Counted from the stretch's first letter, positions 35,162 through 46,798 are shown. The stretch is DNA of 47,034 bases from Mesobacillus campisalis (GCF_000986785.1 NZ_LAYY01000021.1:1-47034), one strand, 5' to 3'. Notes: a model not told the origin generated them from the letters alone. Made by a program: numbers and translations.

Positions 35162-35934
35162 TTTTTTGCTCCTCCCGCGCTGCCGGCTGCTGTCTGTTTC
35201 TTCAGGTCCGGCCCTTTAATGAAATAAGTTTGGACAATCATAAAGATGTTCCCTACTACCCAGTAAAGGGATAAAGCTGCCGGGAACGAAACAGCGAACA
35301 CGACGATCATGATTGGCATCAGATAAAGCATCATTTTCATCTGCGGGTTGTCTTCCATGCCCACCATCATCATTTTTTGCTGAATGAAAGTAGTCACGCC
35401 GGCAATGAGCGGCAAAAGATAAATTGGATCCGGCGACCCAAGGTCAAACCAGAGGAAATTATGGTTGGCAATCTCCCTGGTCCGGACGATTGCATGGTAA
35501 AAACCGATCAAAATTGGCATTTGTATCAGCAGCGGGAAACATCCTGCAAGCGGATTGACCCCATGCTTCTGGAACAAGGCCATTGTTTCCTGCTGAAGCT
35601 TTTGCTGTGTCTTCTGGTCTTTCGAGCTGTATTTTTCCCTAAGTTTCTGCATCTCAGGCTGAATTGCCTGCATGGCTTTCGAGTTTTTCGTCTGCTTGAT
35701 CATCAAAGGCAAAATCGCGAAACGCAAAAGAATTGTAACGATGATAATCGACAATCCATAGCTTCCGTTCATCCATTCGGCCATTTTCATTATCAGCATG
35801 GAAAGCGGATAAACGATATATTCATTCCAAAAGCCGGAACTTTCCTCCGTAATCGGCTGATCATACTCCATACATCCCGTCAGGACGGCCATGAGAAGCA
35901 GCAAACCGGCTACCAGCATTATTCTTTTTTTCAA
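35158..35934 (-). CDS. spoIIIJ: Membrane protein insertase YidC/Oxa1 (SpoIIIJ)
   Basis: A 258-residue lipoprotein-type insertase. The signal peptide ends in the lipobox LTGC with Cys21 as the lipidated residue. Five transmembrane segments and the membrane-embedded arginine of the hydrophilic groove ([17 protein letters not shown], about 67-83) are present. It inserts membrane proteins alone or with SecYEG and is needed for sigma-G activation in B. subtilis forespores. It heads the spoIIIJ-jag pair; rnpA and rpmH lie just upstream. Confidence 0.98.
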   Translation of the reverse strand: MKKRIMLVAGLLLLMAVLTGCMEYDQPITEESSGFWNEYIVYPLSMLIMKMAEWMNGSYGLSIIIVTILLRFAILPLMIKQTKNSKAMQAIQPEMQKLREKYSSKDQKTQQKLQQETMALFQKHGVNPLAGCFPLLIQMPILIGFYHAIVRTREIANHNFLWFDLGSPDPIYLLPLIAGVTTFIQQKMMMVGMEDNPQMKMMLYLMPIMIVVFAVSFPAALSLYWVVGNIFMIVQTYFIKGPDLKKQTAAGSAGGAKK

Positions 35935-35987
35935 GCGAACTTTCCTCCTAACCGTGAAACTTTCACGTAATATCCTATCTATTTTCA

Positions 35988-36027
35988 GGATGATGGATTA
36001 ACCTTAGAGTGGTTCAAGCCGTCATCC
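35988..36027 (-). other. Imperfect hairpin between rnpA and spoIIIJ
   Basis: GGATGACGG ... AACC and GGTT ... CCATCATCC can pair with interruptions in the 173-base gap. No T-run follows, so it is not an obvious terminator. A separate dyad CGTGAAA-C-TTTCACG lies at 35953-35967. Confidence 0.35.
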
Positions 36028-36107
36028 GGCAGATACATTAATACCAGGCAAGTGTATTTTACCATCTTTTTATAGCAAGCGCTTTAAAATATTGCCAAGC
36101 TGGCAAA

Positions 36108-36479
36108 TTATTTCACACCTTCATTATGACCAGGGTTTCTTTTATTCAAAACCCTCGCCACTTTCAGGACATGCTCAAGGCTTTTTTTCACTTCCAGCAT
36201 CTCCATATCCGCGGCCGGCTTCCTCGCAACGATGACATAGTCCTTTCCAGTATGTATATCTTCCTGCAGCTCCAGGAAGCTTTGGCGGATATACCTTTTT
36301 ATTCGGTTCCTTGTCACGGCATTGCCAAGCTTCTTGCTCACTGACAAACCAATCCGGAAGGTTTCCTGTCCTTCCTTCCTAAGGACATAAACAACAAACT
36401 GGCGATTGGCAAAGGATTTCCCCTTTTTGAACACTTCCTGAAAATCCTTGTTTTTCTTTATTCTCAATTCTTTTTTCAT
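36108..36479 (-). CDS. rnpA: Ribonuclease P protein component
   Basis: A 123-residue basic protein (116 in B. subtilis) that helps the RNase P RNA bind pre-tRNA leaders. The RNR motif is present ([15 protein letters not shown], about 58-72), along with the F[13 protein letters not shown] N-terminal region. I chose the ATG at 36479 with AAGGTG six bases upstream; a TTG at 36494 would add five residues. It follows rpmH by about 118 bases with an attenuator-like hairpin between them. Confidence 0.97.
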   Translation of the reverse strand: MKKELRIKKNKDFQEVFKKGKSFANRQFVVYVLRKEGQETFRIGLSVSKKLGNAVTRNRIKRYIRQSFLELQEDIHTGKDYVIVARKPAADMEMLEVKKSLEHVLKVARVLNKRNPGHNEGVK

Positions 36480-36570
36480 TTCATACACCTTCAATCAAGT
36501 CAAGTGGCCTGAGATCCCTGCGTTTATTTTACTGTATGTGAAAGAAAAATAAAAATTGGCGCAAAAAGAG

Positions 36571-36598
36571 AAAAAGACCACTGACAGTTCAGTGGCCT
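36571..36598 (-). terminator. Attenuator-like hairpin between rpmH and rnpA
   Basis: GGCCACTGA-ACTG-TCAGTGGTC with one mismatch, then TTTTTCTCTTTTT on the minus strand. It overlaps the rpmH stop and could lower rnpA expression relative to rpmH. Confidence 0.75.
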
Positions 36599-36731
36599 AG
36601 GCAGATAACACTTTTCTTCCTTTGCGACGGCGGCGTGCAAGAACATTGCGGCCGGTTGAGCTGCTCATGCGGCTGCGGAAGCCGTGAACTTTGCTGTGCT
36701 TACGTTTATTTGGTTGGTAAGTTCTTTTCAT
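36597..36731 (-). CDS. rpmH: 50S ribosomal protein L34
   Basis: A 44-residue L34, the standard bacterial length. The sequence [20 protein letters not shown] is nearly identical to that of other bacilli, and the arginine/lysine-rich C-terminal helix follows. GGGAGG lies eight bases before the ATG. It is transcribed away from oriC, with rnpA downstream, the conserved rpmH-rnpA arrangement. Confidence 0.99.
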   Translation of the reverse strand: MKRTYQPNKRKHSKVHGFRSRMSSSTGRNVLARRRRKGRKVLSA

Positions 36732-36782
36732 TATATGACACCTCCCTGAGGAATTAGCTGCTTCTTTCAGACAGTCCTACTA

Positions 36783-36812
36783 ATTATAAGGACGTAAGCC
36801 TAAAAATGTCAA
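36783..36812 (-). promoter_or_regulatory. Promoter of rpmH-rnpA
   Basis: Consensus TTGACA and TATAAT on the minus strand, separated by 18 bases, about 50 bases upstream of the rpmH start. Confidence 0.85.
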
Positions 36813-36938
36813 TAGTCTATGAGGAAAAGAGTCGATCCCGCCTGCTGGAAATTATTTCACCAAAAAAAAATGAACTATACTTCTTTTGTGTCCAGAGGCC
36901 ACTTATTCATTTTATCTTAAAAATGCATTTTAGCTGGT

Positions 36939-37213
36939 TGTGGACAAAAATCGACACAGTTTTTTTATCCACAGCACCAATTCACAGCTTTTAAACAAAC
37001 TATAGGCCTGTGGACAAATATTCCCCACATGGACGGGCTATTGTGGATAAAGTAATGAAAAGCGTTGCTTAATACTGGTTTTTTTGATATTATATTTGTG
37101 TTTTCACTCTTGATAATTGGTGTTGATGAAATAAGTTATCCCCATTTTGTGGATAAGCTGTGGACAGGTTATTCACTCCTGTGTGTGGAAATTTGTCCAC
37201 AACAAGTGGATAA
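36939..37213. other. oriC: oriC, upstream DnaA-box cluster (incAB-like)
   Basis: Between rpmH and dnaA, DnaA boxes occur in both orientations. TTATCCACA or its inverse is at 36965, 37042 and 37149; TTGTCCACA or its inverse is at 36939, 37009 and 37193. One-mismatch copies are at 37136, 37159 and 37205. The region is AT-rich and holds no gene. This is the upstream half of the bipartite Bacillus origin; the dnaA promoter is expected at its right edge (TATAAT at 37269). Confidence 0.92.
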
Positions 37214-37347
37214 TGTCGAAAAACCACTATTCTTCCTTATTATATATTTCTCCACATTAATAGATTTGTATAATTATAAATCCACCATCATTTCTCCATG
37301 CATATTTTATGCATTCACCAAAATTCCGTTAAAAGGAGGGTTACCGG

Positions 37348-38694
37348 TTGGAAAACATTGCGGATTTATGGAATAATGCCTTGTCCAAAATTGAGAAAAA
37401 AATCAGCAAGCCCAGTTTTGATACATGGCTTAAATCCACGAAGGCCCATTCCCTGCAGGGAGACACGCTGACGATTACAGCACCGAATGAATTTGCCCGC
37501 GATTGGCTGGAAGAACGCTATTCGCAGCTTATCAGCTCAATTCTTTATGAAATTACCGGAGAGGAACTTGGAATCAAGTTCATTATTCCGCAAAATCAGA
37601 ATGATGAGGAATTCAGCGTTCCTGTGCCGCCAAAAAAGGCCATAAAGGACGATGACCAGCACGATCTTCCAAATAACATGCTGAACCCTAAGTATACATT
37701 CGATACATTCGTCATCGGTTCCGGAAACCGCTTTGCCCATGCGGCTTCGCTTGCGGTCGCGGAAGCGCCGGCAAAAGCGTACAATCCGCTGTTTATCTAT
37801 GGAGGAGTTGGACTCGGAAAGACCCACCTGATGCACGCTATCGGGCATTATGTGCAGGATCATAATCCGTCCGCCAAGGTTGTCTACTTGTCTTCCGAGA
37901 AATTCACAAACGAGTTCATCAATTCCATCAGGGACAATAAGGCCGTAGAATTTCGCAATAAATATCGAAAAGTCGATGTTCTTTTAATAGACGATATTCA
38001 ATTCCTGGCAGGAAAAGAATCAACGCAGGAAGAGTTTTTCCATACTTTCAATACGCTCCATGAGGAAAGCAAGCAAATCATCATTTCCAGCGACCGTCCG
38101 CCCAAGGAGATCCCAACCCTTGAAGACCGCTTAAGGTCACGCTTTGAATGGGGACTGATTACTGATATCACTCCACCGGACCTGGAAACACGCATTGCCA
38201 TCCTGAGGAAAAAAGCGAAAGCGGAAGGGCTTGATATTCCGAATGAAGTGATGCTTTATATCGCAAACCAGATTGACTCCAACATCCGCGAACTCGAGGG
38301 GGCGTTGATAAGGGTAGTCGCTTTCTCCTCCCTGATCAACAAGGATATCAACGCCGATCTTGCTGCCGAAGCGCTGAAGAACATCATTCCGAGCTCCAAG
38401 CCCAAGGTCATTACGATCCTCGATATCCAGCGGACCGTCGGGCAGCATTTCAACGTGAAATTGGAGGATTTCAAAGCGAAGAAACGGACAAAGTCCGTTG
38501 CCTTCCCGCGCCAGATCGCGATGTATCTTTCCCGGGAGCTTACTGACTTTTCGCTTCCTAAAATTGGCGAAGAATTTGGCGGCCGGGACCATACGACCGT
38601 CATCCATGCCCATGAAAAAATCTCAAAGCTGCTTTCAACTGATTCAGCTCTGCAAAGACAGCTGCGTGACATTCATGAGGAATTAAAGATTTAG
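37348..38694 (+). CDS. dnaA: Chromosomal replication initiator protein DnaA
   Basis: A 448-residue DnaA (446 in B. subtilis). Domain I (1-85, [20 protein letters not shown]) is followed by a short linker, the AAA+ domain III (about 110-330; Walker [17 protein letters not shown], Walker [11 protein letters not shown]) and the DNA-binding domain IV with the signature [16 protein letters not shown] near the C-terminus. The start is TTG at 37348, with AAAGGAGGG seven bases upstream. It lies between the two halves of oriC, so DnaA can also repress its own gene. Confidence 0.99.
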   Translation: MENIADLWNNALSKIEKKISKPSFDTWLKSTKAHSLQGDTLTITAPNEFARDWLEERYSQLISSILYEITGEELGIKFIIPQNQNDEEFSVPVPPKKAIKDDDQHDLPNNMLNPKYTFDTFVIGSGNRFAHAASLAVAEAPAKAYNPLFIYGGVGLGKTHLMHAIGHYVQDHNPSAKVVYLSSEKFTNEFINSIRDNKAVEFRNKYRKVDVLLIDDIQFLAGKESTQEEFFHTFNTLHEESKQIIISSDRPPKEIPTLEDRLRSRFEWGLITDITPPDLETRIAILRKKAKAEGLDIPNEVMLYIANQIDSNIRELEGALIRVVAFSSLINKDINADLAAEALKNIIPSSKPKVITILDIQRTVGQHFNVKLEDFKAKKRTKSVAFPRQIAMYLSRELTDFSLPKIGEEFGGRDHTTVIHAHEKISKLLSTDSALQRQLRDIHEELKI

Positions 38695-38730
38695 GATAAT
38701 GTGAATAACTAATACTAAACTGCGCACAGT

Positions 38731-38850
38731 CTGTCCACATGTGGATAGGCTGTGTTTCCTTGTCGAAATATCAGTTATCCACAAATCCACAGGGCCTACT
38801 AGTACTTTTACTGTTTTATTAAAAAAATAAATATATATGCTATTAAAAAG
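38731..38850. other. oriC: oriC, unwinding half (incC-like): DnaA boxes, DnaA-trios and AT-rich DUE
   Basis: Boxes CTGTCCACA (38731), the inverse of CTATCCACA (38740), TTATCCACA (38775) and AAATCCACA (38784) lead into a GGGCC cluster. Next come DnaA-trio repeats (TACTAGTACTTTTACTG, 38797-38813) and a nearly pure A/T stretch to about 38850. This is the order known for the B. subtilis basal unwinding system. Confidence 0.92.
38760..38767 (+). promoter_or_regulatory. Spo0A-box-like site in oriC
   Basis: TTGTCGAA, the 0A box consensus core TGTCGAA preceded by T, lies just left of the final DnaA boxes. A second TGTCGAA is at 37214-37220 in the upstream half. Spo0A binding in oriC is known in B. 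subtilis. Confidence 0.6.
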
Positions 38851-38876
38851 AATTTCATACCAGGAGGATCAAAAAA

Positions 38877-40013
38877 ATGAGGTTTGTAATCCAGCGGGAT
38901 CATTTATTGCAAAGTGTCCAGGATGTAATGAGGGCAGTTACAAGCAGAACCACCATTCCAATTTTGACAGGTATTAAAATTGTGGCTACTGAAGAGGGAG
39001 TTACTCTTACAGGCAGTGATTCGGATATTTCCATTGAATCTTTTATTCCAAGGGAAGAAGATGACAAGGAAATTGTCGAAATCAAGCAAACAGGCGCCAT
39101 CGTCCTCCAGGCTAAATTCTTCAGTGAAATTGTTAAGAAACTGCCGACTGATACAGTTGAGATCGACGTTCAAAACCACCTGCAAACAGTCATCCGGTCA
39201 GGGAAGTCAGAGTTCAACTTAAATGGTCTGGATGCAGAGGAGTATCCTCACCTTCCGCAAATCGCAGAAGAAAATTTGTTCCGGGTTCCAACTGATTTGC
39301 TTAAAGCACTGATTCGCCAAACTGTGTTCGCAGTGTCCACCTCAGAAACACGTCCCATCTTGACAGGTGTCAACTGGAAGGTGGAGAACAATGAATTAAC
39401 CTGTATTGCAACAGACAGCCATCGTCTTGCACTGAGAAAAGCCTTGCTTGAAACCGAAGTCGAGGGAAAACATAATGTGGTCATCCCCGGCAAGAGCCTT
39501 ACCGAGCTAAGCAAAACTCTCGATGATACTGCTGAAAAGGTCGACATCGTCATTACCGAAAACCAGGTCCTTTTTAAGGCCAAGCATCTCTTGTTCTTCT
39601 CAAGACTGCTGGAAGGAAATTATCCTGATACAGCCAGGCTGATTCCTAATGACAGCAAAACGGATGTCGTCCTCAACGCCAAGGAATTCCTTCATGCGAT
39701 TGATCGTGCTTCCCTGCTGGCAAGGGAAGGCAGGAATAATGTTGTCAAATTCTCGACGGTTGAAGACTATGCCATTGAAGTTTCTTCCAATACTCCGGAA
39801 ATCGGCAAAGTCGTCGAGGAAATCCAAAGCCAGTCCATCGAGGGTGAAGAACTGAAGATCTCCTTCTCGGCAAAATATATGATGGACGCCCTGAAAGCCC
39901 TTGAAGGCAGTGAAATCCAGGTCTCCTTCACGGGAGCGATGCGGCCGTTTGTCATTCGCCCGATGAATGATGACACAACTTTGCAATTGATTTTGCCGGT
40001 GAGAACCTATTAA
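38877..40013 (+). CDS. dnaN: DNA polymerase III sliding clamp (beta subunit)
   Basis: A 378-residue clamp, identical in length to that of B. subtilis. Three clamp domains of about 120 residues are recognisable, with the start MRFVIQRDHLLQSVQDVMRAV and the C-terminal IRPMNDDTTLQLILPVRTY. It forms the ring that tethers polymerase and other repair partners to DNA. CAGGAGG lies 8-14 bases ahead of the ATG. It is the first gene after oriC on the right arm. Confidence 0.99.
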   Translation: MRFVIQRDHLLQSVQDVMRAVTSRTTIPILTGIKIVATEEGVTLTGSDSDISIESFIPREEDDKEIVEIKQTGAIVLQAKFFSEIVKKLPTDTVEIDVQNHLQTVIRSGKSEFNLNGLDAEEYPHLPQIAEENLFRVPTDLLKALIRQTVFAVSTSETRPILTGVNWKVENNELTCIATDSHRLALRKALLETEVEGKHNVVIPGKSLTELSKTLDDTAEKVDIVITENQVLFKAKHLLFFSRLLEGNYPDTARLIPNDSKTDVVLNAKEFLHAIDRASLLAREGRNNVVKFSTVEDYAIEVSSNTPEIGKVVEEIQSQSIEGEELKISFSAKYMMDALKALEGSEIQVSFTGAMRPFVIRPMNDDTTLQLILPVRTY

Positions 40014-40027
40014 TCATGATATTCAAA

Positions 40028-40060
40028 AACCCCCTTGCTGAATGAGCTGGGGGTTACTGT
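40028..40060 (+). terminator. Terminator-like hairpin after dnaN
   Basis: AACCCCC and GGGGGTT (7 bp) with a 14-base loop, then ACTGTTTTC. The T-run is weak, so partial read-through to yaaA is possible. Confidence 0.55.
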
Positions 40061-40085
40061 TTTCTCGAGAATGGGTTGGTAACCC

Positions 40086-40114
40086 TTGTCTCTTGCCTGA
40101 TTATTTAGTAAAAT
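40086..40114 (+). promoter_or_regulatory. Candidate promoter for yaaA-recF-remB-gyrB
   Basis: TTGTCT and TAAAAT with a 17-base spacer, 37 bases upstream of the yaaA start and after the dnaN hairpin. Confidence 0.5.
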
Positions 40115-40150
40115 AAAGTATTAGCTCCTTTTATGAAAAGGGTGATAAAT

Positions 40151-40363
40151 ATGAGCCAGGAAGTAAAAATCGATACTGAATTTATTACATTGGGCCAGTT
40201 CCTTAAGCTGGCAGACGTCATCCAGTCCGGGGGGATGGCCAAGTGGTTTTTGAGTGAGCATGGAGTGTTCATTAATGGAGAACAGGACCAGCGCAGGGGA
40301 AGGAAGCTGCGCAGCGGAGATGTCATCGCCATTCCGGGTTTTGGCAAGTTCCGTATTCAGTAA
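40151..40363 (+). CDS. yaaA: S4-domain RNA-binding protein YaaA (RlbA-like)
   Basis: A 70-residue S4 domain protein, one residue shorter than in B. subtilis. The core ITLGQFLKLADVIQSGGMAKWFL (about 13-35) and RRGRKLRSGD form the RNA-binding face. In B. subtilis the protein is associated with 50S ribosome assembly. I chose the ATG at 40151 with AAAAGGG seven bases upstream; an earlier ATG at 40133 lacks one. It is 18 bases ahead of recF. Confidence 0.96.
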   Translation: MSQEVKIDTEFITLGQFLKLADVIQSGGMAKWFLSEHGVFINGEQDQRRGRKLRSGDVIAIPGFGKFRIQ

Positions 40364-40381
40364 TTAAAGGATGGGCCTTTC

Positions 40382-41500
40382 ATGCATATAGAAGAGCTAT
40401 TGTTAAAGAACTACCGGAATTATGAACAACTCGAAGCGCATTTTGAAAACAAGGTTAATGTGATTCTCGGTGAAAACGCCCAGGGGAAAACCAATGTGAT
40501 GGAATCCATCTATGTGCTGGCAATGGCCAAGTCACATCGGACATCCAATGATAAGGAACTTATTCGCTGGGATGAAGATTATGCTAAAATAGAAGGCAGG
40601 ATTGCCAAAACCAGAGGTTCCCTCCCGATGCAGCTCGTCATATCCAAGAAAGGCAAACGGGCCAGGTATAATCATATTGAGCAGCGCAAACTGAGCCAGT
40701 ATGTGGGAAACATGAATGTTGTGATGTTCGCGCCTGAGGATCTCCACCTCGTCAAGGGGAGTCCGCAAGTTAGGCGCCGTTTTATTGATATGGAAATTGG
40801 ACAGGTATCCCCTGTCTATTTGCATGATATCAGCCAATACCAAAAGGTCCTCCAGCAGCGGAACCACTACCTGAAACAGCTTCAGCTCAGGCAGCAGACC
40901 GACCAGGCAATGCTCGATATCCTGACCGAGCAGTTCATCGGGTTTGCAGCCAGGATTGTGGCTAAACGCTTTGAGTTCCTCCGTCTGCTCGAACAGTGGG
41001 CTTTGCCCATCCACCAGGGCATCTCGCGCGGGCTGGAAACGCTGAAAATTGAGTATAAAGCGTCTGCTGAGGTATCAGAAGAACAGGATTTGTCGAAAAT
41101 GGTAGAAGTATACCATGAAAAGTTTGCTAAAATAAAGAATAGAGAGATTGAACGGGGAGTCACCATGTTCGGCGCCCATCGCGATGACCTTGCCTTCCTG
41201 GTCAACGGACGGGATGTGCAGACATTCGGTTCCCAGGGGCAGCAGCGGACGACCGCCCTATCCGTCAAGCTCGCTGAAATTGAACTGATCAACAAGGAAA
41301 TTGGCGAATACCCGATCCTGCTGCTTGACGATGTTTTATCCGAGCTGGATGATTACCGCCAATCCCATTTATTAAATACCATTCAGGGAAAGGTCCAGAC
41401 CTTTGTGACGACCACCAGCGTCGAAGGGATTGACCACCAGACCCTGAAAGAAGCGGCTGCTTACCGGGTAACCTCCGGTGTTATGGAAAGAACGCAATGA
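40382..41500 (+). CDS. recF: DNA replication/repair protein RecF
   Basis: A 372-residue SMC-like ATPase (370 in B. subtilis). Walker [14 protein letters not shown] (about 34-46), the signature region ([17 protein letters not shown]) and Walker [12 protein letters not shown] (about 318-328) are intact. RecF with RecO and RecR loads RecA on gapped DNA. It lies between yaaA and remB in the origin operon, ten bases before remB. Confidence 0.99.
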   Translation: MHIEELLLKNYRNYEQLEAHFENKVNVILGENAQGKTNVMESIYVLAMAKSHRTSNDKELIRWDEDYAKIEGRIAKTRGSLPMQLVISKKGKRARYNHIEQRKLSQYVGNMNVVMFAPEDLHLVKGSPQVRRRFIDMEIGQVSPVYLHDISQYQKVLQQRNHYLKQLQLRQQTDQAMLDILTEQFIGFAARIVAKRFEFLRLLEQWALPIHQGISRGLETLKIEYKASAEVSEEQDLSKMVEVYHEKFAKIKNREIERGVTMFGAHRDDLAFLVNGRDVQTFGSQGQQRTTALSVKLAEIELINKEIGEYPILLLDDVLSELDDYRQSHLLNTIQGKVQTFVTTTSVEGIDHQTLKEAAAYRVTSGVMERTQ

Positions 41501-41509
41501 GGTGACTGT

Positions 41510-41758
41510 ATGTATTTGCATATAGGAGAAGAAACATTGATCAGGACAAATGAAATCATTGCCATTATTGACAGGGAAAGTGCCGGTTCATCCCCTATCT
41601 TTGAAGAATTCCTCGGGCACAGGGAAGACGGAGTGGTCAATCTTTCCAAAAGCCAGTACAAGTCAATTGTCATCACCAGGAACCAGGTTTATTATTCCCC
41701 ATTGGCAGCCGGGACGTTGAAAAAACGCTCGCAAAAATTATCCGTTCAGGAATTTTAA
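41510..41758 (+). CDS. remB: Extracellular matrix regulator RemB (YaaB, DUF370)
   Basis: An 82-residue DUF370 protein (81 in B. subtilis). The sequence begins MYLHIGEETLIRTNEIIAI and has the family's REDGVVNLSKSQYKSIVITR-like block. In B. subtilis RemB is involved in control of biofilm matrix genes; the related RemA binds DNA as a multimer. It is at the fixed place between recF and gyrB, and the ATG follows GAGGTGACTGT. Confidence 0.95.
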   Translation: MYLHIGEETLIRTNEIIAIIDRESAGSSPIFEEFLGHREDGVVNLSKSQYKSIVITRNQVYYSPLAAGTLKKRSQKLSVQEF

Positions 41759-41786
41759 ATATATGCAACGCAAAAGGAAAGTGTAG

Positions 41787-43724
<1,938 letters not shown>

Positions 43725-43755
43725 CAGGATAGATATCTGTCTATCCTGCTTTTCT
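43725..43755 (+). terminator. Terminator of gyrB
   Basis: CAGGATAGA-TATCTG-TCTATCCTG, a perfect 9-bp stem directly after the stop codon, then CTTTTC. Confidence 0.82.
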
Positions 43756-43771
43756 ATTAATGACCCGCAAT

Positions 43772-43793
43772 GCCTGCCGCATGTTGGGCAGGC
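43772..43793. other. Hairpin between gyrB and the gyrA leader element
   Basis: GCCTGCC-GCATGTTG-GGCAGGC, a 7-bp GC-rich stem, followed a few bases on by GGATGTTTTTCG. It may be a second, weaker terminator. Confidence 0.45.
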
Positions 43794-43845
43794 GTGGATG
43801 TTTTTCGTAAAAGGCAAGAAAGTATAATTGCTGAACTTAGAACAC

Positions 43846-43966
43846 TGTCTAGCTCCAGCGCCTAGCCCCTCGAGTCGCTTCGGTCCATCTGTTGAAGTCA
43901 AAGAACGACTTCATCAGATGGCCCAGAGAGCGCTTGTCGGGGCTAATCAAGGCGCTTGCGCTTTTC
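43846..43966. mobile_element. MITE-like long hairpin element abutting the gyrA ribosome binding site
   Basis: AGCGCC and TAGCCCC (43857-43869) pair with GGGGCTA and GGCGCT (43939-43956). Inside, a 15-bp stem with one mismatch (43885-43899 with 43907-43921) encloses a seven-base loop. The element ends about seven bases before the gyrA AAAGGAGG. Repeats with these ends are widespread between genes in bacilli. In RNA it would form a long branched hairpin next to the gyrA start. Confidence 0.75.
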
Positions 43967-43988
43967 TATTAAAGGAGGTTTCCTTCCT

Positions 43989-46562
43989 ATGGCTGAGACG
44001 CCTAATTCCCGTGTGAAAGAAATAAATATTAGCCAAGAAATGCGTTCATCCTTCCTGGACTACGCCATGAGTGTTATCGTCGCAAGGGCGCTCCCCGATG
44101 TCCGGGACGGCCTTAAGCCGGTCCACCGCCGTATTCTGTATGCCATGCACGACCTTGGGATGCATGCCGATAAAGCGTATAAAAAATCCGCGCGTATCGT
44201 GGGTGAGGTTATTGGTAAGTATCACCCGCACGGCGATTCTGCGGTCTATGAAACAATGGTCCGCATGGCCCAGGATTTCAACTACAGGTATATGCTTGTG
44301 GACGGCCATGGAAATTTTGGGTCCATCGACGGCGACTCCGCAGCTGCCATGCGTTACACAGAAGCCCGCATGTCGAAAATTTCGATGGAGCTGCTTCGCG
44401 ATATCAATAAAGACACAATTGACTACCAGGATAACTATGATGGTTCCGAACGCGAGCCGATTGTTCTGCCAGCAAGGTTCCCAAATCTGCTGGTCAACGG
44501 AACATCCGGTATCGCGGTTGGAATGGCGACCAATATTCCGCCGCACCAGCTTGGAGAAGTAATCGAAGGTGTCCTGGCAGTAAGCAGGGACCCTGAGATC
44601 ACCATCCAGGAATTGATGGAAATCATTCCGGGTCCTGACTTCCCGACGGGTGGATTGATCCTTGGAAGGAGCGGCATCCGCAAAGCCTATGAAACAGGCC
44701 GCGGCTCCATCACGCTTCGGGCAAAAGTGGAGATTGAAACAAAGGCGAATGGCAAGGAAGTAATCATCGTCAATGAGATTCCTTACCAGGTAAACAAAGC
44801 GCGCCTAATCGAAAAAATTGCCGAGCTGGTCCGTGATAAAAAGATCGACGGCATCACCGATTTGCGCGACGAGTCCGACCGCGAAGGGCTCCGTATTGTC
44901 ATTGAAGTCCGCAGGGACGCCAATGCGAATGTCCTTCTGAATAACCTGTACAAGCAAACGGCCCTGCAAACAAGCTTCGGAATCAATACCCTGGCGCTTG
45001 TAGACGGCCAGCCGAAGGTTCTGAACCTGAAGCAGTGCCTGGTATATTACTTGGAACACCAAAAAGTGGTCATCCGTCGCCGGACTCAATTTGAACTTCG
45101 CAAGGCGGAAGCCAGGGCGCATATCCTTGAAGGATTGCGCATAGCCCTTGATAACCTTGATGCTGTCATTGCCCTGATTCGCGGTTCTCGTACAACCGAT
45201 ATTGCCCGCGAAGGTTTGATGACCCAGTTCAGCCTGTCTGAAAAGCAGGCGCAGGCCATCCTTGATATGCGCCTGCAGCGTCTGACCGGCCTGGAACGCG
45301 AAAAGATTGAAGAAGAATTCCAAAACCTGATGCAGCTGATTGCCGAATTAAAGGCAATCTTGGCTGATGAAGAGAAATTGCTTGGCATTATCAGGGAAGA
45401 ACTCCTTGAAGTCAAAGAACGTTTCGATGATAAACGCCGGACGGAAATCGTCAGCGGCGGTCTCGAAATGATCGAGGACGAGGATCTTATTCCCCGGGAA
45501 AATGTTGTTATCAGCCTGACTCATAACGGCTATATCAAGCGCCTGCCTGTCTCTACCTATAGGGCCCAAAAACGGGGCGGCCGAGGCATCCAGGGAATGG
45601 GAACGAATGAAGATGATTTTGTCGAACATCTGCTGACCACATCAACGCATGACACCATCCTGTTCTTCACCAACAAAGGGAAGGTGTATCGTTCGAAGGG
45701 GTATGAAATTCCTGAATTCAGCAGAACGGCAAAAGGACTGCCAATTATCAACCTCCTGGGAATTGAAAAGGGAGAGTGGGTTAATGCCATGATCCATATC
45801 GAAGAATTTGTTGATGACTGGAGTTTGTTCTTTGCAACAAAAGAGGGAATCGTAAAGCGTTCTCCGCTTACATCCTTTGCGAACATCCGCAATAATGGCC
45901 TGATTGCCCTAAACCTTCGCGAAGGCGATGAATTGATTTCCGTCCGCATGACAGACGGTACAAAGGAAATTATTATCGGGACCAAGAATGGCCTTATGAT
46001 TAGGTTCCCTGAAACGGATGTACGGACCATGGGCCGTACTGCAACGGGGGTTAAAGGCATCTCCCTCTCTGGTGATGACGAAGTAGTAGGAATGGAAGTC
46101 CTCGATGAAAGTGCGGATATCCTAGTGGTAACCAAACATGGATACGGCAAGAGAACACCAGCAACCGAGTATCGCAGACAGGGACGTGGAGGTAAAGGAA
46201 TCAAGACCTGCAACATTACCGATAAAAACGGCAGCCTTGTAACGATGAAAGTGGTCGAGGGCGAAGAAGACCTTATGCTGATTACGACTGGCGGGGTTCT
46301 AATCCGGATACCAGTCGGCGGAATCTCCATTACGGGCCGCAATACTCAAGGTGTAAAATTGATCTCCCTCAATAGAGAGGAAAATGAAGCTGTTGCGACT
46401 GTAGCACAAGTTGACAAGGAAGAGGAAAAAGCCGAAGACCTTGCTGAGGGTGAAGAAGCAGAAGGGTTCGAAGGTGCAGAAATTGAAGATGTGACCGGGG
46501 AAGAGACGGAATCCGAAACAGAGCCGGCAGTTCCTTCTGATGATGAAGGAGAGCAAGAGTAA
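43989..46562 (+). CDS. gyrA: DNA gyrase subunit A
   Basis: An 857-residue GyrA. The winged-helix/tower region holds the catalytic Tyr123 (MRYTEARMS). The quinolone-resistance region is wild type, with Ser84 and Glu88 ([12 protein letters not shown]). The C-terminal beta-pinwheel contains the GyrA box-like [10 protein letters not shown]. The end is unusual: about 45 residues rich in Glu and Asp (from [15 protein letters not shown] on), longer than in B. subtilis GyrA (821). The ATG at 43989 follows AAAGGAGG by ten bases; the frame extends upstream without homology. Confidence 0.99.
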   Translation: MAETPNSRVKEINISQEMRSSFLDYAMSVIVARALPDVRDGLKPVHRRILYAMHDLGMHADKAYKKSARIVGEVIGKYHPHGDSAVYETMVRMAQDFNYRYMLVDGHGNFGSIDGDSAAAMRYTEARMSKISMELLRDINKDTIDYQDNYDGSEREPIVLPARFPNLLVNGTSGIAVGMATNIPPHQLGEVIEGVLAVSRDPEITIQELMEIIPGPDFPTGGLILGRSGIRKAYETGRGSITLRAKVEIETKANGKEVIIVNEIPYQVNKARLIEKIAELVRDKKIDGITDLRDESDREGLRIVIEVRRDANANVLLNNLYKQTALQTSFGINTLALVDGQPKVLNLKQCLVYYLEHQKVVIRRRTQFELRKAEARAHILEGLRIALDNLDAVIALIRGSRTTDIAREGLMTQFSLSEKQAQAILDMRLQRLTGLEREKIEEEFQNLMQLIAELKAILADEEKLLGIIREELLEVKERFDDKRRTEIVSGGLEMIEDEDLIPRENVVISLTHNGYIKRLPVSTYRAQKRGGRGIQGMGTNEDDFVEHLLTTSTHDTILFFTNKGKVYRSKGYEIPEFSRTAKGLPIINLLGIEKGEWVNAMIHIEEFVDDWSLFFATKEGIVKRSPLTSFANIRNNGLIALNLREGDELISVRMTDGTKEIIIGTKNGLMIRFPETDVRTMGRTATGVKGISLSGDDEVVGMEVLDESADILVVTKHGYGKRTPATEYRRQGRGGKGIKTCNITDKNGSLVTMKVVEGEEDLMLITTGGVLIRIPVGGISITGRNTQGVKLISLNREENEAVATVAQVDKEEEKAEDLAEGEEAEGFEGAEIEDVTGEETESETEPAVPSDDEGEQE

Positions 46563-46567
46563 TTTTT

Positions 46568-46607
46568 AAAAGCTTGTGGGGATGGATGCATCTTCACAAG
46601 CTTTTTT
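46568..46607 (+). terminator. Terminator of gyrA
   Basis: An 11-bp stem AAAAGCTTGTG / CACAAGCTTTT with a TTTTTT tail, five bases after the gyrA stop codon. Confidence 0.9.
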
Positions 46608-46743
46608 GTTATTCGAAACTAGAATGAAGCAATTCAGGTATAAAAATAAAAAGGGGGTTGCATAACCACCATGAGGCTGTTATAATCTTTTAAGTCAGCA
46701 ACAAAGTTAACAAAAGCGACCATAAAAACCTGCTAAAAAGTTG

Positions 46744-46772
46744 TTGACATGAATGCTTGAAAATGATATATT
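46744..46772 (+). promoter_or_regulatory. rRNA operon promoter
   Basis: TTGACA and TATATT with a 17-base spacer, about 130 bases ahead of the 16S gene. Confidence 0.85.
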
Positions 46773-46798
46773 AATATAGTTGCTTGCGAGCGACGATT

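Noticed and set aside
35953-35967. A parS-like palindrome CGTGAAA-C-TTTCACG upstream of spoIIIJ
   Set aside because: The half-sites are in the reverse order of parS (TTTCACGTGAAA), so it should not bind ParB in the normal way.
38531-38536. CCCGGG in dnaA as a Noc site
   Set aside because: The flanking bases give three mismatches to the 14-bp Noc sequence.
43956-43988. N-terminal extension of gyrA
   Set aside because: The upstream ATG lies in the palindromic element and before the strong AAAGGAGG that serves the ATG at 43989.
45493-45498. CCCGGG in gyrA as a Noc site
   Set aside because: Two mismatches to the 14-bp sequence; too weak to claim without binding data.
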